Source: Eurosta solidaginis
Lineage: Eukaryota > Arthropoda > Insecta > Diptera > Tephritidae
NCBI RefSeq assembly: GCF_040869045.1
Contig: NC_090319.1
Span: forward strand, 268,848,897-268,912,896
Length of the DNA: 64,000 bases
Direction: 5' to 3'
Position numbers and translations under genes: made by a program. Shown piece by piece: positions 53,656 to 64,000 of the stretch (position 1 is the stretch's first letter; every line of letters starts with the position of its first letter). Below the pieces are notes generated by a model, which worked only from the letters and a program-made list of their open reading frames with translations, searched no databases and had not been told where the DNA came from.

Positions 53656-54739
53656 GTGAAAGTGAGAAAAGTGTTGCTTGTCTAAATTTCCTACTGAAAA
53701 CAACAATTTTTCCTATTGCAATATTGCCTATGCCAACTTTATAGGCATAGGTATTTTTATTTTCTGAACTATTTGTATATTAACATATTAACAATAAAAC
53801 CATCGAATTGACAATTTAAGTCACAACCTTTTTGCTTACACTGTTCTTCGCATCGATAACTTTTGTAATCCCTACCAAAGCGCTTACCTTATCCTGTGAA
53901 TACGAAAAATTATTGCTATCATCAATCGTTTTCAACTTATCTCAGTTGTATTCATATAATTCGCATTCCCAAGTGACTGCCCGAGTGCAAATAAAAATCT
54001 TTCGACTTAACTTTTGTAAATCCTATCAGGCGGACACTCCTTCAAACATTAATTGTTGGTCAGTTTGTCTCTTCGTATGCTAAGCGGACTGTCGCGCCCT
54101 CTTTTGGCAGATTAAAATTTAGCTCATCGTCGAATTCACGCCCAATGGGAAAATTGGTTAACGCCCATAAATGAATATTTTAGTGTATTGCTTTATTGCG
54201 GATGACTTAATGATTTAAGCTTATTGCTTACTTGCATATTGAATGCATACCGGCAAATAAATTTAAACTCATTTGGACAGATTTTTGTATCGATATCTTT
54301 GCTTGGTTATCAAAAATTTTAGAATTTATGAATACTAGTACTTTCTATCCTGTGTTGTAGTCGTTTTATATACATATATACACTGACCTATGCGAAATAA
54401 TTCACTTTAGCAATTAAGGCAAAAACCTCCCAAGTGATTAAGATATCTTCCTACCAGGCTTGTTTGCACTTAATAATTAACATATCAGAGCTCATATATT
54501 GCGCAATAACTCTCCCGCTTATTCATAAAAAATAAAATTGGTTTATAAAACTCTTATAAATGGAACTGCTTTATAAACCTTTTGTATTTTTTATGAATAA
54601 GAGATTGGGGTTTCATGACAACTTTTTTTGAATGTTTGAAAAGTTTTTATGAAGGGTTGTTACTTCAGCTCACACATGAAGTTTGGCAATTGTAACTGCG
54701 TTTATCAGTGAATAATAAAGTTTTTGGTGTTTTTGAAAA
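53656..54739. other. Spacer
   Basis: No gene or repeat recognised. The frame 53832-54083 is unconvincing. Confidence 0.35.
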
Positions 54740-54900
54740 TTGAATACATATAAAAAGAGGGCATGGTTATGGTCCAGGGTTCGCTCATTCCGTAAATTGC
54801 GGCGGGAGATAAGTCTCAAGGAACCTGCATACCAAACTTTGAGTAGAAATTTTACTTAAGCTAACTTGTAAAGATGCAGACAGACGGACGGACAAAGCTT
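54740..54900 (+). repeat. Short A/B-like 3' fragment
   Basis: GGAACCTGCATACCAAACTT and CAGACAGACGGACGGACAAA resemble the penultimate module of elements A and B. It is too short to assign. Confidence 0.4.
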
Positions 54901-55505
54901 CCTCACTTCGTTTTCACATTTGAAGCGTTTTTATTTATGAAGGTAAATATAGACTTCGTTCGTTTGGTAAAGCCGTTATAAGGTGTGATTAGGCGGATAA
55001 AAAGGCGTGAGTACCAAGAACTTATGAAGTTCAATGAGTAAGCATAAAGGTGTACATCTGAATACGGATTGAAATTAAACCACAAAAGGGGCAACTTTAC
55101 CGAAATTTACTAGTTTCGGACTACTTGAGAAGAGCTCGGTGGCCTTCCTTATCGATAAAACCCGATAGTTATTGTTTTATTCCCTAATTTTTTCTAATAT
55201 AGAAACTGGCAATAATACTTGCTGCACTAAGTCTTCGTAATATCTCCGAGCGAAAGAGCGGAAACATAAGAGGGCATACGAAAATAGTAAGAAATGCATA
55301 GGAAATTCCGTGTTCCAATTACGTAATGCAATGGCCCCTACGCTCAGAATCTCCATTGTAGACAGAACTCTTTTAGAAACAAGAAATCCACATACTAACC
55401 GGAGTCATTGAGGACATTAAAACGGGAACCGGCATTTATAGGCCGAACTTCAAGAAATCGATGTCAATGGGATGCTACATTACTATTTTACAAGCATTAA
55501 TCCAT
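54901..55505. other. Spacer, possible older retroelement remnant
   Basis: The part after about 55330 may belong to the retroelement fragment that resumes at 56525, because element C lies between a perfect 13-bp duplication. No clear domain is seen in this part. Confidence 0.35.
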
Positions 55506-55518
55506 GCAATAAACACTT
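55506..55518 (+). other. Target duplication of the minus C copy (GCAATAAACACTT)
   Basis: Perfect 13-bp match at 56512-56524. Confidence 0.88.
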
Positions 55519-56511
55519 AGGTTAGGTTGAACTGGCCGGTCCATGAGGACCTCACATAGACTGAATAAGTCCGTATTGTTACCAGAAGTTTGTTTTAACG
55601 ACCAAACTGAAAAACCCTGTCAAAAACCAGGACAAATGTTATATAATAACTCCATCCTCTTGGCAAATACTAGAAGCTTCCTAGGATTTAAGCTACTTGC
55701 TGCTTCTAGATCTAACAACTGTATCACTCCTAATAGCTGGAGTCTTAGCCTGGCAAGGGCAGGACAAGAGCACAGAACGTGCTCGATCGTTTCCTCCTCC
55801 AGCCTCCACTTCCTACATCTGCTATCCCCGACCAAGCCTAATTTAAAGGCATGTGACGCCAGAAGGCAGTGTCCAGTCAGAATACCCGCCATGAGTCTAA
55901 AGTCCTCTCTTTTTAATGATAGAAGCAACTTTGTTAGTCTAAGGTTGTAAGACCTGCAAATAATTTTCGAAATTTTACAGCCCCGCGCTTGAACACACGC
56001 CTTTCCTGCTTGGTCGATCATTTGCACTTCTCGCCTTCCCTTAATTTCGCCCAGTCTAATTGCGACGTCTACTGAGCAAGCTTCAAGGGATGCACCCTTT
56101 CCCATCTATTCCCATATGCCCTGGGACGCAATATATATGTATGCTCCTCCCTGTCCCTATTCTCTCCAGGGACTGCTTACACTCTAACACGCATTTAGAT
56201 GCTGTGCTGTGCGAGATTATTGCCTTAATTGCTGCTTGACTGTCAATATAAAAGTTAACACGATTGCAGGGTTTCTACTGCTTTGGTTACGGCTACTATT
56301 TCCGCTTGGAAAACGCCACAGTAATCCGGCAGCCTGTAGGATCTGTTTATTTCCGGATCAGCACATTATACCGCAGACCCTACTCCTTCCACTACTTTGG
56401 AACCGTATATGTACACATGTATCGACTCGTTCGCCATTTGAGCACCCTTGCGCCAACCGTCAACCTCTATTGTGGCCTTAAGATCGCCCTCGAAGCGCAG
56501 ATATGGAATCA
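55519..56511 (-). mobile_element. Element C, minus copy, 5'-truncated (993 bp)
   Basis: The 3' tail lies at 55519 (complement of ...AACCTAACCT), followed by the GGCCGGTCCATGAGGAC phrase shared with the 48190 end. The minus strand runs from an RNase H remnant near 56500 through the C-terminal region. The 13-bp target duplication shows a clean retrotransposition event. Confidence 0.82.
55620..56105 (-). pseudogene. Element C C-terminal region (161-codon open frame)
   Basis: Open for 161 codons from GKGASLEACSVDVAIRLGE, just after RNase H, to FAKRMELLYNICPGF. It includes a Cys/His stretch (SRCRKWRLEEETIEHVLCSC). The equivalent plus copy (47600-48109) has stops, so this is the better template of the domain. 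Without RT it is not a functional protein. Confidence 0.7.
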
Positions 56512-56524
56512 GCAATAAACACTT

Positions 56525-56770
56525 GCTGTGCAGAATTTCTACGAAGTGGCTTATCCTCAAGAAGCTTTCTCATTATATTAGACAGCCAGACAACTTTAAG
56601 TGCCTTGCAGTCTTACACAATTACCTCTAAGCTAGTGGATGGATGCGCTGGATTCTATATAAAATGATCTGGGCGCCAGGCATCAGAGACATGAAGGTAA
56701 TGAACAAGCAGACTACCTATATGGTACTTGAGTACATTAAATAGCCTCACATATAGGAAAAGCCCGGAAG
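56525..56770 (+). pseudogene. Non-LTR RNase H remnant hosting the C insertion
   Basis: Near 56665 ATCTGGGCGCCAGGCATCAG reads as the WAPGHQ block once one base is allowed for, followed by HEGNEQADYLYGT, the end of a retroelement RNase H. Only this block is secure. Confidence 0.5.
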
Positions 56771-56860
56771 GTCAAGCACAATAGATCTTAATAAAGATCG
56801 CGTGAATTGAGGTCTATTAATAGGAATAAATATCGGCTTATTTTCCGATGCAAAATTTTC

Positions 56861-57100
56861 GGCGAGTTATTGTTGTTGTTGAAGCGATAAGGACTCTCCC
56901 CGAAAGCCTTGGAGAGTGTTATCGATATTTATGGTCCCTCACCGGATGCGGAACCGGTACGTTCCGGTACCAAGCCCGACCATCTCGCAAACAATTTATT
57001 ATGACCACATGCAACCTTCTAGGTATGCCTGTCGTAAGAGGCGACTTAAATACCAAACCCCTTGAAAGGGTTGCGCTACACAACCCTTGAATCCAATAAA
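56861..57100 (+). repeat. Repeat E, copy with compensated hairpin
   Basis: TGTTGTTGTTGAAGCGATAA, then ACTCTCC...GGAGAGT (56893-56917), ending TTGAAAGGGTTGCGCTACAC. About 240 bp; part of the middle differs from 1-310. Confidence 0.75.
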
Positions 57101-57399
57101 AAAAAAATAAGTTCATAAACCATGCCTGTAAATACGAGAACTTCAGTTAGTATTGAGATACCTTCTTGAAATATGGTATGCGGGTTTCTTAGCGCTCCTT
57201 TCCCATCGCTGTTTAACATGAGCGAAATTGGCCGATAACCACTGCCACTTCTTATATATACATTTAATACTAGCGTACCAGGCAGACGTTGTAGTGCCCT
57301 GTATTTGAAAAGTGTACTTCCCTACAAGTTTAATACTCTTTTCTTCCATTTCTTCTTCGTGTTTCTGTCCTTCCCTTATTGTGTTTATCTCCACTCCGT
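57101..57399. other. Spacer
   Basis: Nothing recognised. Confidence 0.3.
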
Positions 57400-58190
57400 T
57401 CTCGATATAATTCTACCTCTCACTTCCAAGGTCATTCGCACTTGCATTCCCACTCTCTTTCGGACTCCAACTCTCATTCTAACTCTCGCTACCACTGTCA
57501 TTCCCATTCCCACTCTTACTCCCTCCACCACTCTCTATCTTTCCCATCTAAATTACTTCATATATTCAATCTATCAATTAAAAAATTATAGAGGCATTGA
57601 GAATAAATTTTTTGTTTCATTCACACTTGCACTCCTGCACCATTTCCACGGCTTTTTCCTCTTGCACCAAAGACCCTAATATATTTGTTCCACTCTCTAC
57701 TATCATTACCTCTCCCACCTAAATTACTCCATATAAAGAATCTACATATTTATAAAATATTGCACACCCCCTACAAAGATCTGCAAATATATAGAGAATT
57801 TGAACCTTTGTTTCAGTCGCGCTCTCATTCCTCCTGCAACTAGCGCTTCCAATCCCAATCCCTCTACCGCTTCCACCTGAATAACCTAATGTGTAGAATT
57901 TATATGTCAAATATTGAATACCTCCTTAAAAATAAAATTTTAGTTTCACTTATACTCGGACTTTTTTTCCATTTTCACTTCCATCCTAACTCACACTTTC
58001 ACTTCTTCTACCTCTCCCAATTAAATAGCCTCATATACGGAAAATATATACCAAAGCAAGCATAGCGAGTTTACAATTTTGTTTCACCCCACTCATTCCT
58101 ACATCCACTTTCAAGCTTAGCCCTTCTTTGATTTCTACTCCAGTTATTTTTTATTTTTTATTTGGAATTTCTATACCAAATATTGGATAG
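57400..58190. repeat. Pyrimidine-rich degenerate array
   Basis: 57410-57545 is built from CATTC, CACTC and ACTCT words. From 57545 to 58190 about four diverged units of 150-190 bp alternate an AT-rich part (AAATTACTCCATATA..., ...TTTTGTTTCA) with a C/T-rich part. The frames at 57305-57679 and 57379-57591 are low-complexity artefacts. Confidence 0.55.
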
Positions 58191-58202
58191 TACCTAATAA
58201 AT

Positions 58203-58395
58203 AAAATGCAAGGCGCGATAATCTCCGAAGAATTTTAGGCCGAGTTTCTCTTCAATTTGCGTCGTGCTCCTTTTTAATTTTTCCTACAAATTGGCGGGAC
58301 AGGACCTATGTACATGTTTTATGCCGACTTGAATTTGCACTAAAAGCTTTTCATGGCAGGCACACACTGGAATTGGATTAAAAAAGCATCACTTA
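58203..58395 (-). mobile_element. tRNA-derived SINE, fragment
   Basis: AAGGCGCGATAATCTCCGAAG, CGTCGTGCTCCTTTTTAATT, TTCCTACAAATTGGCGGGAC and CTTTTCATGGCAG match the complement of the SINE 3' half. The region of the hairpin and the tRNA head is lost. Confidence 0.75.
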
Positions 58396-59339
58396 TATGT
58401 TGGCTTTCCCGGGGACTTGAGTACAGATCCTTACATTTAGTAGGAGGTAACGATACGACCACACACCGGCAGCGGCTGTCAAACATCGAAAAGGCTTGGA
58501 ACTGAGAATTAAATGTTTTCGCAAACTTTATAATTTATCTCTCTTTATATATCCACAGCATTCTCAATATTTGCTACTGATCACTGGCTACATGCATAAG
58601 TATATGGCAAAACTATGTAATGTGCATGTAAAAGTAAAGTTGAAAACTAACGGACATCAAATGAAGTACAGTTTTTAAGTTAAATTCAAATCAAATAGCT
58701 GACAACAAACAAGGAAACGGTAGTGGACAGAACAAAGCACCTCCCACATTTGATTGTGGCATGCCACAATACACAAGTTGCAAGCAACTTAGACACAGAC
58801 ACACATACATAAACTCGCATCATCAAATGTTGGATGGATGAGTCGCCAACATTCAACATTTCTACACATCGCGGAAGTGTCAAGGTGAGATAAAATGAAA
58901 ATTGGCATATGAAATTGGCATTGCTATCCAACTAACCGTACAAGGGCACTCTTGTTCAACCATTAAGACCATTACATTACGTTAAATTACATTGCAAAAG
59001 CTCAGGAAACAATCTTAACTTCGATTTATATGCTCATCGTAGCAATGATTGAGACAGACAAACAAAAATTAAATAAAAACCGTAAACATTCAGTCATTCA
59101 CTTGTTCAATCAGCTTTTGGTAGCAACGCCCAATCATTGACGTTGCGGAAAATAATCAACTTATCATATACAGCATAGTTGGGCATTGTGCAATAAACTT
59201 TTAATATCAATCAAAATTTTAAATTTGTAAGAAAGTGTTGCACAATCTTATAAAAAAAATTCAAGTTCTCAAAAACGTAACGTCTTGAGCTACGCTTACA
59301 GAGTTGGTGATGAGTTGGTTGAGTAAGAATTCGGGTACA
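58396..59339. other. Spacer
   Basis: No gene or repeat recognised. ORFs at 58496-58678 and 58686-58931 lack features. Confidence 0.35.
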
Positions 59340-60285
59340 GTTTCGATAAATATTGCTGTTTCAGTACGCTTATGGTTTCGATTGGAATTTCGATTACGGC
59401 TTCATGTATAATTTCGGCTTTGATTTGGGTCTCGGTTACGGATTCGATTACGATTATGATTACGCTTTCTGTTTCAATTAAGATTTTCAGGTTCGGTTAC
59501 TATTTCAGTAATAGTTTCGATTACGCTAACGGCTTTGAAAACGTTTTTGAAAACGGGTTTGCTTTCGGATACAGTTTTCGGTGACGGTTACGGTAACTTT
59601 TCAGTGTTGATTCCATCGCTCCTGATTGACTTGTTGGTTTACATCACGGTTTTGGATAGAGTTTCGCTTGTGGTTTGAATTCAGTGAAGATTAAAGTCCT
59701 GATTGCGATTTCGATAACGGTTTGGGTTTAGACTTTTGTTAGGGTAAGGGTTACAGTATTGGAAGCAATTTCAGCTACAGTTACGGTTTCGGTTTTAGTT
59801 TAGGTCTAGATAACAGCAAAATTTAGTGTTACAGGTTTAGTAATGGTTACGGTAACGGTTTCGGTTACACTTACAGTTATAGTTATAATTTTGGTTACGG
59901 TTTCGGGTACAGTTTAAGTTAAGGTTCGTTGACTGTTTCGGTTACAGTTTTTGTAACGGTTTCTGATACAGTTACAGTTTCGGTTACGATTACAATATTG
60001 GGGTCGGTTGCATTTCAAGTTAGGATTACGGTAACGGTTTCGGTTACAGTACCAGTAACAGTTGCAGCTGCAGTTGCGGATGACTTTTGGATACAGTTTC
60101 AAGAACGGTTACCGTGACTATCCGGTTTCGATCACAGTTACAGTTTCAGTTACGGTTACGGTTACGGTAACAGTTTTGGCTACAGTAGCGGTCCGGTTTC
60201 GGATACAGATGCAATTATATTACGGTTTCGGTTACGATTACGGTAACGGTTCCGGTTTCGGTTCTGGGTTTGATAACTAGTAGTC
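59340..60285 (+). repeat. Degenerate GGTTAC/GGTTTC hexamer repeat
   Basis: Nearly 950 bp with 6-bp periodicity of the kind GGTTACGGTTTCGGTTACAG; the plus strand is G/T-rich, purest around 59840-60270. Frames such as 59929-60117 and 60062-60280 encode only TVTVSVT-type low-complexity peptides and should not be called genes. Confidence 0.85.
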
Positions 60286-60379
60286 GTTTTATACAAAATT
60301 TTTTGCTATCCATACGGTAAAGTTCCCTTTCGAAGAAAAAAAAGAAACACGCTCTACAGGTTTATCTTCATATATAACC

Positions 60380-60780
60380 TGAAATATGAGAAACGATAGA
60401 ATGTCACTTGGTATGGTCAAAAGAAAAGTTCTCCAAGATATGTATGGTCCGATCCGTGCTGCTGACGTCGAGTATAGAAAGAGAAAACGTGATGAGATGT
60501 AAGATACTTACGCAGATATAGAGCATAAAGAACCGAATAAAAGCCGACATGCTTCATTGGCTAGGTCGTATATGCGAACGGGAGAAGAAGACACGGCTTA
60601 GAATGTATATGTTGCTATCGACACCCCCATTCGGTAGCAAGGGAAAGAGATACCTGAATTGAGCTGGGAGAGATAGATGGGGATAGACTTGATCTCCTTT
60701 TTTGATCTCAATTGGCGTCAGATAAAGCGAAACGTGGACAGCTGACTTATTACGCGACGTCAAAAATCACTTAGAAGTTT
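60380..60780 (+). pseudogene. Degraded RTE-like retroelement 3' fragment
   Basis: ADMLHWLGRICERE, then a DLDLL-like and RQI...RGQLTYYATSKIT-like series resembles the C-terminal motif of RTE-type ORFs (RMRWLGHV...W...DR..W). Frames are broken. The assignment is by motif resemblance only. Confidence 0.4.
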
Positions 60781-61950
60781 GAGCGCCAATTTATGATGAC
60801 GATCCATATTGTGTGTACCTGTCTTTTGGTAAATAAGTTGCGTTTAGGAGTGTTTTTCAGATCACGTGTTATGGGACGTGAGACCATTTCGTAAATATCT
60901 AGCATGTGCTGCGCACATTCTTTCGATATCGTGTATCTTGCGAGTGAAAGGTAAAATATAATACTCAATGTACTTTTTCCTTATATGTCATAAGGTCTTT
61001 GTTGTTTTTCCCTTTAGGGAAAATCTCTAGTTCAAAGGCGCACTAGCTTCTAGTACATTCGGAGCTACTACTAATTCGTCATCTTTATTTTTTACATAGA
61101 TACAAATTTCCATTTCGATAGTTCGGAAATAGTGCAAAAATTTACAGCTAAGATCAAGTTCTTTTCTTGGTACTATTTCGTTGGCTTCGAACCGGATCGA
61201 AATTCGTACGATATTATCCCCTTTTCAAGAGTTCCAAACCGCTGGAAAAGTGTGGGAAGACATACTCATAGACGAAGCTCCGTAAAGCTGGTAAGGTTTT
61301 TATAATATATGTTATACATGATATATATAAATCCAATCTGTCCATTTTATAACTGGAGAAAATGTAACTACTAACGAACTAGTATTTATTTGGCATTTAA
61401 GTATAGTTCCGAAACATATATTTGTATCACTAGTTACTGACTTCCTTCACGGATTGTATTTTTGTTATCGTAAAACTGATTCGGCTAACAGGCTACATCT
61501 GAATGGTGTGTTCTTTTCCAACCCGAGGTAAACCGAAATTTTGGCGCTTGTCAAGAAAATGCATCGTGAACAGGTTCTCAGCAGCCTGAAATACAACGAT
61601 ATATCCCGATAAATAATCTACTCACGTCTACGTGTAATGACAGTATCTATTTTACGTAAGGTAAACGTTCATGGCGGTACTTGTTGTTACAGTGTCGAAA
61701 AGTACATAAAACACGCTTAAAAAGTATTAAAAATGATGACCAGTGGCTTTCGATTGCGAAAAATTAAGCGCAGTGAAAGATCACTAAACACATTAGCAAC
61801 ATTTTATGCACGTTGCATGCCAAATGTCATGTAGAAGTAATATAGAATTATTTAAGTATGTTGTAATTAGCCGTGTTGTCAATTGCGTTGAAAGGAAATG
61901 CAGGTTAAATTGAAATATTGGCTCAGGGTGTGCTATTTCCAACTAGCAGA
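60781..61950. other. Spacer
   Basis: No gene or repeat recognised over about 1.2 kb. Confidence 0.35.
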
Positions 61951-61954
61951 CCCC

Positions 61955-62075
61955 CAGCAGGTTAGGTGGATCTAAATACACCTGCGGCAGGTATACCTGT
62001 CGTAAGAGGCAACTTAAATACTCAAATGACTCAAGGGGTTGTGCCTCGCAACCCTTTCAAATTCGAATCCTCTTT
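61955..62075 (+). repeat. Repeat E, 3' fragment
   Basis: GGTATACCTGTCGTAAGAGG, ACTTAAATACTCAAATGACT and AAGGGGTTGTGCCTCGCAAC match the end of the E copy at 57020-57090. Confidence 0.55.
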
Positions 62076-62084
62076 CTTTAGCAG

Positions 62085-62320
62085 CCGATGCTCTGGCGAC
62101 TCCAAGTTCGATGAAACTAAGGGATGGAGGATGGGACTGCCTATAAAGTACATGGAGGTCATACTAAATCGTTCCCGAGATGGTCGGGCTTGTACCTTAA
62201 TGGTATTTGTTATCATAAAGTAGCGGACCGTTATCCGTAAAAGGACCATCAACTTCGACAGCACTCCTCAAAGCTTCAGGGAGTGTCTTGATCGATACAA
62301 CAACAGATCAGATGAACCTA
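62085..62320 (-). repeat. Repeat E, minus copy
   Basis: The complement carries GATAAAGACAC-like start sequence (here GATCGATACAACAAC), the hairpin region (CAGCACTCCTCAAAGC...GGGAGTGTC) and the middle ATGACCTCC...GGCGACTCCAAG. It lies next to the plus-strand E fragment in opposite orientation. Confidence 0.65.
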
Positions 62321-62684
62321 CTACTGAGCTACTGGAAATTAAAAATCTCTTTTAAACCAACTTTCAAAAGCAAACAGCCCTAAGTAATACATAATCGTTG
62401 CACTGCAGCATCGTGAATCCTTTTTTACATCATTTAAAACCCAACTCAAGCAATATTTAAGTTCGCCTTATGCGTATCTTTATCTTTCTTTATTGTATAC
62501 TTGTAAAATAAAAGGCACTAATTTTCCGGGACCAAAACAGCCGATCCATTAGATATATTTTCCTAATTAAGGTCTTCTTCTTAATCGTATAACAAGGCCA
62601 AGTGTTATTTAAAATGCTCGCCAGTATTTTATGCTTGGAGAAGTAAACAGTACCTGGGCGACCGAGATTTGCTCGGCAACCTTT
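62321..62684. other. Spacer
   Basis: No gene or repeat recognised. Confidence 0.3.
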
Positions 62685-63390
62685 ATTTTTTTTCGAATAG
62701 ATGGCAACCTTAAATGGCAACCCTGCTCAAAAATGTCCCTATTGTAATGCGGAGTGAAACAAATAAAAAAATTTAAGGCGCGATAACCTCCGAAGAGATT
62801 TTATGCCGAGCTTCTCTTCCAATTTGCGTTGTGCTCCTTTTTAATTTTTCCTACAAATTGGCGGGACGGGACCTACTTGTCTTATGCTGACTCCGAACGG
62901 CATCTGCAAGGCAGATGAGTTTTCACTGAGAGCTTTTCATGGCAGAAATACACTCGGAGTGCTTGCCAAACACTGCCGAGGGGCGACCCCGCTTAGAAAA
63001 ATTTTCTTCTAATTGAAAAACCTTATTTCTAAAATTTTAATGTTGAATTGTCCGGTGTGTGAACCCAGGGCTTTCGGTGTGGTAGGCGGAGCACGCTACC
63101 ATCACACCACGGTGGCCGCCATACCCATATCGACAAATCTTATGCAATTTTTTTTAATTTCGATTAGATTGCAACCCCAAATGGCAACTCTACTCAAAAA
63201 ATCCCTATTGTAATGCGGATTGAAATACCTTTCGTTTGATACCCATACAGTTATTTTTTAATTTTGAATAGGTGGCAACCCTTAATGGTAACCGTACTCA
63301 AAAATGTCCCTATTGTAATGCGGAGTGAAAAACCTTTCGTTTGATACCCATATCGGCATATCTCTTTTTTTTCGAATAGGTGGCAACCTT
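62685..63390 (+). repeat. Short tandem array, about 105-120-bp unit, interrupted by a SINE
   Basis: Units contain TCGAATAGGTGGCAACC, CTCAAAAATGTCCCTATTG, TAATGCGGAGTGAAA and CGTTTGATACCCATATCG. Phrases recur near 62733, 63202 and 63306. The first unit is split by the SINE at 62774-63121. Confidence 0.65.
62774..63121 (-). mobile_element. tRNA-derived SINE, minus copy
   Basis: Complement of the SINE: 3' end at 62774 (TAAGGCGCGATAACC), hairpin AT CTGCAAGGCAGAT near 62903, tRNA-like head at 63050-63121 (complement of GGCGGCCACCGTGGTGTGAT). The flank shows no target duplication and the host unit lacks about 13 bp, so insertion involved a small deletion or later loss. Confidence 0.85.
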
Positions 63391-63535
63391 GTGAAACATT
63401 CTCAGTAGCAACACCTAGGTAGTAAGTCTTGTACTCTCTGTACCGAATTTCATTTAAATCGGTTGAGCCGTTCTCGAGATCGTTCGGCTATACAAACAAA
63501 CAAGAATTGCTCGATTAAAGTTATAAGATAAGATA
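63391..63535 (+). repeat. Probable retroelement 3' end motif
   Basis: CCGAATTTCATTTAAATCGG, TTGAGCCGTTCTCGAGATCG and TATACAAACAAACAAGAATTG form a run of the kind that ends many insect retroelements and Helitron-like repeats. Family unknown. Confidence 0.4.
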
Positions 63536-63670
63536 CCACATACTACTTTCTAAACCTCTCTTTTCTAATGACGCTGTATACAAACAATTCTTTCAGTTCT
63601 GGGGATTTTTAGCAGAAACGATATAATAGAGAGACATTGCATAGGCGAAAAATAGTGTGAGGCAAGCTTC

Positions 63671-63901
63671 ACAAAATTCTAGTAGGTCACATTCACCACT
63701 TACCACAGCAGAATTTGTTAAACTACCACTGTCTGTATTTGTTATTTAATAATTATTTGTACACTTTTTATTCAGCTAATGTGTTCAGAATTTTAACTTT
63801 TACTCACTAAAACTCCAATCAGTGTATTTCTGTGCTTAAATTATGTTAAAAATTGTGTTAAAGTTTTTGGTGTGGTGAAAGTGACCTACTAGACTTTTGT
63901 T
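63671..63901. mobile_element. MITE, about 231 bp
   Basis: Left ACAAAATTCTAGTAGGTCAC and the reverse complement of the right end ACAAAAGTCTAGTAGGTCAC, each followed by (A/T)TTCACCAC, giving about 30-bp inverted repeats. No coding capacity. Target duplication unresolved. Confidence 0.75.
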
Positions 63902-64000
63902 ACGCTCCGCTGCTTTCCACCGAAGTTCGCGCATGCAATATCTTTATATTCCAAAATTTTTGTTTTTAGTTTGCGAATATCGGCGCATTGTAAATATTTA

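Noticed and set aside
57305..57679. 124-codon plus-strand protein
   Set aside because: It runs through the pyrimidine-rich array and has only Leu/Thr/Pro low-complexity sequence.
59929..60280. Small proteins of TVTVSVT type
   Set aside because: They are translations of a hexamer repeat and any frame gives similar low-complexity peptides.

Overview
The window looks like a repeat-dense stretch of a higher dipteran genome, most likely a tephritid fruit fly. The grounds are AT-rich spacers, insect-type transposon families, a tRNA-derived SINE and several short repeats I associate with tephritids. That placement is inference, because no host gene is identifiable enough to fix the species. Almost everything recognisable is a transposable element or its debris. 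The only candidate host coding pieces are a 54-codon ORF at 39422-39586 and an unrecognised interrupted reading frame at 34398-35259, which may itself be transposon-derived.

Layout. 1-5208: a 1.6 kb composite repeat rich in TATCGAT, then two copies of a dispersed element (called A here) in inverted orientation, the first carrying an array of about 129-bp units. 5635-20346: a Ty3/gypsy LTR retrotransposon arranged LTR-internal-LTR-internal-LTR inside one TTAT target duplication, followed by a 2,993-bp tandem duplication that joins a partial third internal region, a fourth LTR and 137 bp of flanking host DNA. Gag is open in both full copies, while all copies of pol share the same stops and frameshifts. 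20923-25131: a decayed I/LOA-type non-LTR element with a 12-bp target duplication. 25880-38050: MITEs, an A array, two unrelated hAT fragments, a hAT interrupted by a small TIR element, a TATCGAT array, pieces of element B, a foldback MITE that splits a reading frame, and a SINE. 38180-44870: more TATCGAT repeat, a small ORF, a SINE with a perfect 15-bp target duplication, and a second copy of the 1.6 kb composite. 44876-48480: a short-period array holding one non-LTR element (C), itself interrupted by another (D) with a 12-bp target duplication. 50865-53446: element A nested in element B. 55506-56524: a minus-strand C copy with a 13-bp target duplication. 57300-60290: pyrimidine-rich and GGTTAC-like simple repeats. 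62685-63901: a short tandem array interrupted by a SINE, and a terminal MITE.

How it fits together. This is a layered insertion record rather than a gene cluster: target duplications and interrupted repeats give a relative order for several insertions. The observations most worth following are the recombined LTR retrotransposon array with shared pol lesions and a SAP-domain Gag, the recurrent TATCGAT arrays, the TTAGG-like 3' tails shared by the non-LTR elements, the modular element A with its variable 130-bp array, and the 8-bp-duplicating foldback element that split an ORF. Names A to E are labels for this window only.
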